The notes under the pieces: generated by a model
Database searches by the model: none
The model's input: only the letters and a program-made list of their open reading frames with translations
Told to the model about the DNA's origin: nothing
Part shown: positions 5,806 through 8,172 of the stretch, in pieces
How the letters are laid out: every line of letters starts with the position of its first letter
How positions within the stretch are numbered: position 1 is the first letter of the stretch
Translations under genes and position numbers: made by a program
From: JBHIAG01 sp046758465
GTDB taxonomy: Bacteria > Acidobacteriota > Terriglobia > Acidiferrales > 2-02-FULL-67-57
Direction: 5' to 3'
Assembly: GCA_046758465.1 (NCBI GenBank)
Contig: JBHIAG010000093.1
Coordinates: forward strand, 1-8,172
DNA: 8,172 bases

Positions 5806-5835
5806 GGGAACTTTCCGCCCCGCCCCTCGTATAAG
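5806..5835 (+). promoter_or_regulatory. Putative ECF-sigma-type promoter upstream of the DUF6249-like gene
   Basis: GGGAAC (5806-5811) followed after 16 nt by CGTATAA (5828-5834) fits the classical extracytoplasmic-function sigma pattern, AAC in the -35 and CGT in the -10, with the usual 16-nt separation. The predicted start is about 5838-5842, giving a leader of about 40-45 nt before the ATG at 5883. TATAAG (5830-5835) is also a fair sigma70 -10, but there is no matching TTGACA-like -35. The match is by eye only. Confidence 0.45.
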
Positions 5836-5882
5836 GAGAGTGAACCTGGAATCCGCAAACGCAAAGGAGCTACGAGAGAAAA

Positions 5883-6242
5883 ATGAACGGAGAATTTATT
5901 GGCTTCACCGCGGTGGTCTTGATCTTCGGCGGCATCCCGTTCGCCGTGCTCTATACCTTCTATCGCATTCGCAAACTAAGAACCGACGAGCGGCTGGCGG
6001 CGATTGGTAAGGGCCTGCCGGTTTCCCTGGAGCCCGACTTGCCACACCCGGCCCGCTCGCGTCGCGCCGGCATCCTGCTGGTTGCCACGGGGATTGGCAT
6101 CGTGCTGACGTTCTGGCTGATCTCGTTGCAGGAACCGGACGCGCTGGTGGCGGCTGCCTTTGGTGTGATTCCCTTTGCGCTGGGCGTCGGCTTCTTTATT
6201 GATGCCACCCTCGTGCGCCGCGAGCTGCAGCAATCCACCTGA
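5883..6242 (+). CDS. Small three-helix membrane protein (DUF6249-like)
   Basis: A 119-residue integral membrane protein. Helix 1 is about 6-27, then a basic stretch and the motif ERLAAIGKGLPV (36-47) that recalls the ER-A-IEKG signature of DUF6249 proteins. Helices 2 (62-81) and 3 (86-107) follow, with a short hydrophilic tail. The positive residues (28-33 and 58-61) suggest that the loop after helix 1 is cytoplasmic. The family has no known function. The start ATG is preceded by AAAGGAG with 13 nt spacing and by GAGAG with 4 nt, an unusually loose ribosome binding arrangement. An alternative reading frame starting at GTG 5840 behind AAGGAG overlaps the start but looks non-genuine. The gene follows thiL by 148 nt with its own candidate ECF promoter, so it is probably separately expressed and possibly envelope-stress controlled. 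Confidence 0.85.
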   Translation: MNGEFIGFTAVVLIFGGIPFAVLYTFYRIRKLRTDERLAAIGKGLPVSLEPDLPHPARSRRAGILLVATGIGIVLTFWLISLQEPDALVAAAFGVIPFALGVGFFIDATLVRRELQQST

Positions 6243-6279
6243 GCGGCCTCTGCCGCCGGACCTGGCTGCCACCTCCGCG

Positions 6280-6296
6280 CCGCCTCAGAGAGGCGG
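6280..6296. terminator. Hairpin between convergent genes, spanning a stop codon
   Basis: CCGCCTC (6280-6286), loop AGA, GAGGCGG (6290-6296): a perfect 7-bp G+C-rich stem. It contains the stop codon of the minus-strand amidohydrolase (6285-6287) and lies 37 nt past the end of the plus-strand membrane protein gene. There is no T tract on either side, so it is not a standard intrinsic terminator. It could block 3' exonucleases or act with Rho, or it could be chance in G+C-rich DNA. Confidence 0.3.
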
Positions 6297-7724
6297 ATGA
6301 CGCAGCCATTGGCCAGGCGCGACGCCCGCAACCACCTGGCCCCCGGCCAGCACCACCGTGCCGTTGACCAAAACGTACTCGATGCCTTGGGAAGGATGAT
6401 AAGGCTCGCGGTAGGTGGCGCGCGCGCGGATGGTCTCGGGATTGAACACGGTCACGTCCGCATCGCTGCCCACCTGCAGGCGGCCCTTTTTCTTCATGCG
6501 GGGAACCGCCTTCTCCAGACGGCGGGCGGGCAGCACGGTAATCTTGCGCAGCGCCTCCATCAAGCTCACCACCTTCTTCTCGCGCACGTAGCGCCCCAGA
6601 AAGCGGGCGAAATTCCCTACGCTGCGCGGATGGCCCTTGCCGTTGCTCAGGCCGCCGCCGTCACTGCTGACCATGCCCAGCGGGCTGCGCAGGGCCAGTT
6701 CAATTTCAGCTTCCGGGATGAACTCTGTCTGCACGCTCGTGCCTCTGGGCGCCTGGCGCAACTCTTCAAAGCGCTCTTTGGTCAGTCGCTCCTGCGTTTC
6801 CGCCACATAGATATCACTGTAGGTGATCCCGCCGAAGCGCTCCTGCCAGCCCGGGTCGTACAGGGCTGACTTGAGCCCGGTTTGATTGCGCGTCCAGACA
6901 TGGAAATCAAAGGCCACGTCGACGCCGCGCCACGCCGCGCCTTCGATGAGCTTGATGCAAAGCGGCGCCGAGCCCACCGTCGAGGAGGTCAAATGCGCCA
7001 GTTGCACCTGCGCCCCGGTTGCCGCCGCCGCGGCAATGACTTCCATCACCGCCAGGCTCATGGTGCCCGGGAAGACGTTGCCTTTGTAGCGGGCGTGCAA
7101 ATGGCAGGGCACGCCATGCTGGGCCGCTACCTCGAAGAGCGCAAAGATTTCTTCGTAGGAAGCTCCTGGGGTGTAGTTGATTCCGAACCCAATCCCCACC
7201 GCCCCCGCCCGGATGGCCTCGCTGGCTAGCTCCTGCATGCGTTCAATCTGGGCTGCCGTGGCCGGTTGGTAGCGGTCGGTGGCACCCGCAGCTTCCCGCA
7301 ACGCGCGGTGCCCGACGGTTTTGGCGTAGTTCACCAGCGGCCCCAGCGCCAGCATTGCTCGCTGGTAGCCCTCGACGTCCAGCGGACCGCCGTGCATGCC
7401 CAAGGCGGTCGTCACCCCATCGGTGATCTTTTGCACGTGGGCGTCACGCGTGGGACGCACCGGCCCCAGGATATCAATGAAGCCAGGAGCTACCACCAGC
7501 CCCGCAGCATTAATCTCCCGCCGCCCGCGGATGGGCTTGACGGTAATGGCGGCAATCTTTTCCCCGCGGATGCCCACATTGACAATCTGGTCCCGGCCGG
7601 ATTCCGGGTCCATGACGCGCCCGTTCAGGATGACCACGTCATAGGGTTGCTCGCCCTGGGCACCACTCGCGGGATTGAAACAGACAAGCCAGACCAGACT
7701 CAGGATACAAAGGAAGCGTTTCAT
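6285..7724 (-). CDS. Exported D-aminoacylase-like amidohydrolase lacking the HxH motif
   Basis: A 479-residue member of the amidohydrolase superfamily, nearest to N-acyl-D-amino-acid deacylases, which remove acyl groups from D-amino acids with zinc. A signal peptide spans about 1-22 (cut after SGA). The N-terminal and C-terminal parts of the small beta sandwich are present: DVVILNGRVMDPES at 29-42, and GSDADVTVFNPETIRARA at 419-436 with GIEYVLVNGTVV at 447-458. In the barrel, GVTTALGMHGG (103-113), HLHAR (208-212), QLAHLTSS (241-248), SSDGG (353-357) and GHPRSVGNFARFLGRYVRE (364-382) fit the family; Asp355 is the expected catalytic base and His244 an expected ligand. Strand 1 reads PGFIDILGP (80-88) where PGFIDxHxH is usual, so both histidines are absent, and the Cys typical of GxTT..GNCG is replaced by His111. 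It may use one metal, be a variant subfamily, or be inactive as a deacylase. The ribosome binding site AGGAGG is near-perfect with 6 nt spacing. It is 63 nt downstream of the protease-like gene. Confidence 0.88.
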   Translation of the reverse strand: MKRFLCILSLVWLVCFNPASGAQGEQPYDVVILNGRVMDPESGRDQIVNVGIRGEKIAAITVKPIRGRREINAAGLVVAPGFIDILGPVRPTRDAHVQKITDGVTTALGMHGGPLDVEGYQRAMLALGPLVNYAKTVGHRALREAAGATDRYQPATAAQIERMQELASEAIRAGAVGIGFGINYTPGASYEEIFALFEVAAQHGVPCHLHARYKGNVFPGTMSLAVMEVIAAAAATGAQVQLAHLTSSTVGSAPLCIKLIEGAAWRGVDVAFDFHVWTRNQTGLKSALYDPGWQERFGGITYSDIYVAETQERLTKERFEELRQAPRGTSVQTEFIPEAEIELALRSPLGMVSSDGGGLSNGKGHPRSVGNFARFLGRYVREKKVVSLMEALRKITVLPARRLEKAVPRMKKKGRLQVGSDADVTVFNPETIRARATYREPYHPSQGIEYVLVNGTVVLAGGQVVAGVAPGQWLRHPPL

Positions 7725-7787
7725 ACCCTACCTCCTCCACTCCTACTCATTCATGCGTCAGCAACTATATCCAGAGACTACCAGGGT

Positions 7788-8172
7788 TCACCGGGCACGC
7801 CGGGAAAACACGTACTGCCTCTTCACAAAGTCGAGCGTCCACGCATACCGTTTCAGGAAGGCGTGGCTGAGCAGGCCGTGGATGCGTACCCCACCGAACG
7901 GGCCAAATCGCTCCTTGCTGGTGACACACAGGTGACCTGTCTGCTCCAGGGGCCCTAGCGAAATCCCCACATGTGCCTCGAAGACCCGTTTGTCCACCTC
8001 GCCGGCGTCAAATCCCCACCCGATGAAGTCCTCTGCCGAAGTCGTGAAGGCCGCCTGGTGCAGCCCGCCCGACCCGTCCGCATGCAGCGAGACAAGGCCC
8101 GAATCGATGAAGAAGTTGAGCCCCCGATACTCGCCCACAGCCCCGCGAGCGAACATATAGTGGTCCCCCCAC
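7788..8172 (-). CDS. Aspartyl-protease-like protein, C-terminal part (cut by window edge)
   Basis: The reading frame stays open to the edge of the window: the bases above the first ATG (8156) translate in the same frame as WGDHY, so that ATG is internal and the gene starts beyond 8172. The visible 127 complete codons contain NFFIDSG (19-25 counted from 8171), the Asp-Ser/Thr-Gly signature of the second lobe of retropepsin-like aspartyl proteases. Near the end is RIHGLLSHAFLKRYAWTLDF (96-115), which matches the common G-x-LG-x-x-F-L-x-x-(hydrophobic)-D-(Y/F) pattern. The first active-site lobe would lie outside the window. It is followed by the amidohydrolase gene on the same strand after 63 nt, so the two are probably cotranscribed. 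Whether the enzyme is secreted cannot be judged without its N-terminus. Confidence 0.75.
   Translation of the reverse strand, partial: WGDHYMFARGAVGEYRGLNFFIDSGLVSLHADGSGGLHQAAFTTSAEDFIGWGFDAGEVDKRVFEAHVGISLGPLEQTGHLCVTSKERFGPFGGVRIHGLLSHAFLKRYAWTLDFVKRQYVFSRRAR

Noticed and set aside
5786..6010. Alternative frame with GTG at 5840 behind AAGGAG, overlapping the DUF6249-like start
   Set aside because: The product is Arg/His-rich with no hydrophobic or domain pattern, while the overlapping frame encodes a well-formed membrane protein.
6297..7958. Plus-strand open frames opposite the amidohydrolase
   Set aside because: They are His/Ala/Arg-rich shadows of a gene whose family motifs are certain.
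7788..8156. ATG at 8156 as the start of the protease-like gene
   Set aside because: The frame continues upstream to the window edge with plausible residues (WGDHY), and the family needs a first lobe before this point.
1..8172. Mobile element, CRISPR, phage, toxin-antitoxin or defence system
   Set aside because: No direct repeats with spacers, transposase or integrase motifs, or defence-gene signatures were found in any frame. The tRNA genes have no adjacent integrase or visible attachment repeat.

Overview
The window looks like an ordinary chromosomal stretch of a high-G+C bacterium. An Acidobacteriota origin is the best guess, an inference from the style of the EF-Tu N-terminus, the M23 peptidase and the DUF6249-type membrane protein rather than from any diagnostic sequence. 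Most genes sit at roughly two thirds to three quarters G+C in the lines I counted. One gene, a secreted beta-propeller at 3242-4615, is close to one half. I see no integrase, transposase, CRISPR array, toxin-antitoxin pair or defence system, and no coherent new multigene system.

Left part (1-1200, minus strand): a translation operon read right to left as tRNA-Thr(TGT), tRNA-Tyr(GTA), tRNA-Thr(GGT), tRNA-Gly(TCC), then tuf (EF-Tu), which is cut by the window edge. It has a plausible sigma70 promoter at its head. It is the same set of tRNA genes as the E. coli thrU-tyrU-glyT-thrT-tufB operon, but with the last two tRNAs swapped. The long spacer between the first two tRNAs contains a segment resembling a damaged copy of the tRNA-Tyr gene. 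Back to back with this operon, a plus-strand gene (1274-2284) encodes a membrane-anchored protein of unknown function, apparently from a nearly leaderless mRNA.

Middle (2285-5734): a minus-strand M23-type, membrane-anchored cell wall peptidase converges stop-to-stop with the gene at 1274. A G9 tract and a hairpin lie beside its ribosome binding site. Upstream on the same strand is the low-G+C secreted YncE-like beta-propeller protein, with a consensus TTGACA promoter. Divergent from it is thiL (thiamine-monophosphate kinase), starting at GTG.

Right part (5735-8172): a small three-helix DUF6249-like membrane protein follows thiL and is preceded by a close match to an ECF-sigma promoter (AAC-N16-CGT). 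Convergent with it, a minus-strand pair encodes an aspartyl-protease-like protein (partial, running off the right edge) followed by a secreted D-aminoacylase-like amidohydrolase. The amidohydrolase lacks the usual HxH metal-binding motif. Several products (peptidase, amidohydrolase, propeller) are envelope or exported proteins, but nothing in the layout shows that they act in one pathway.
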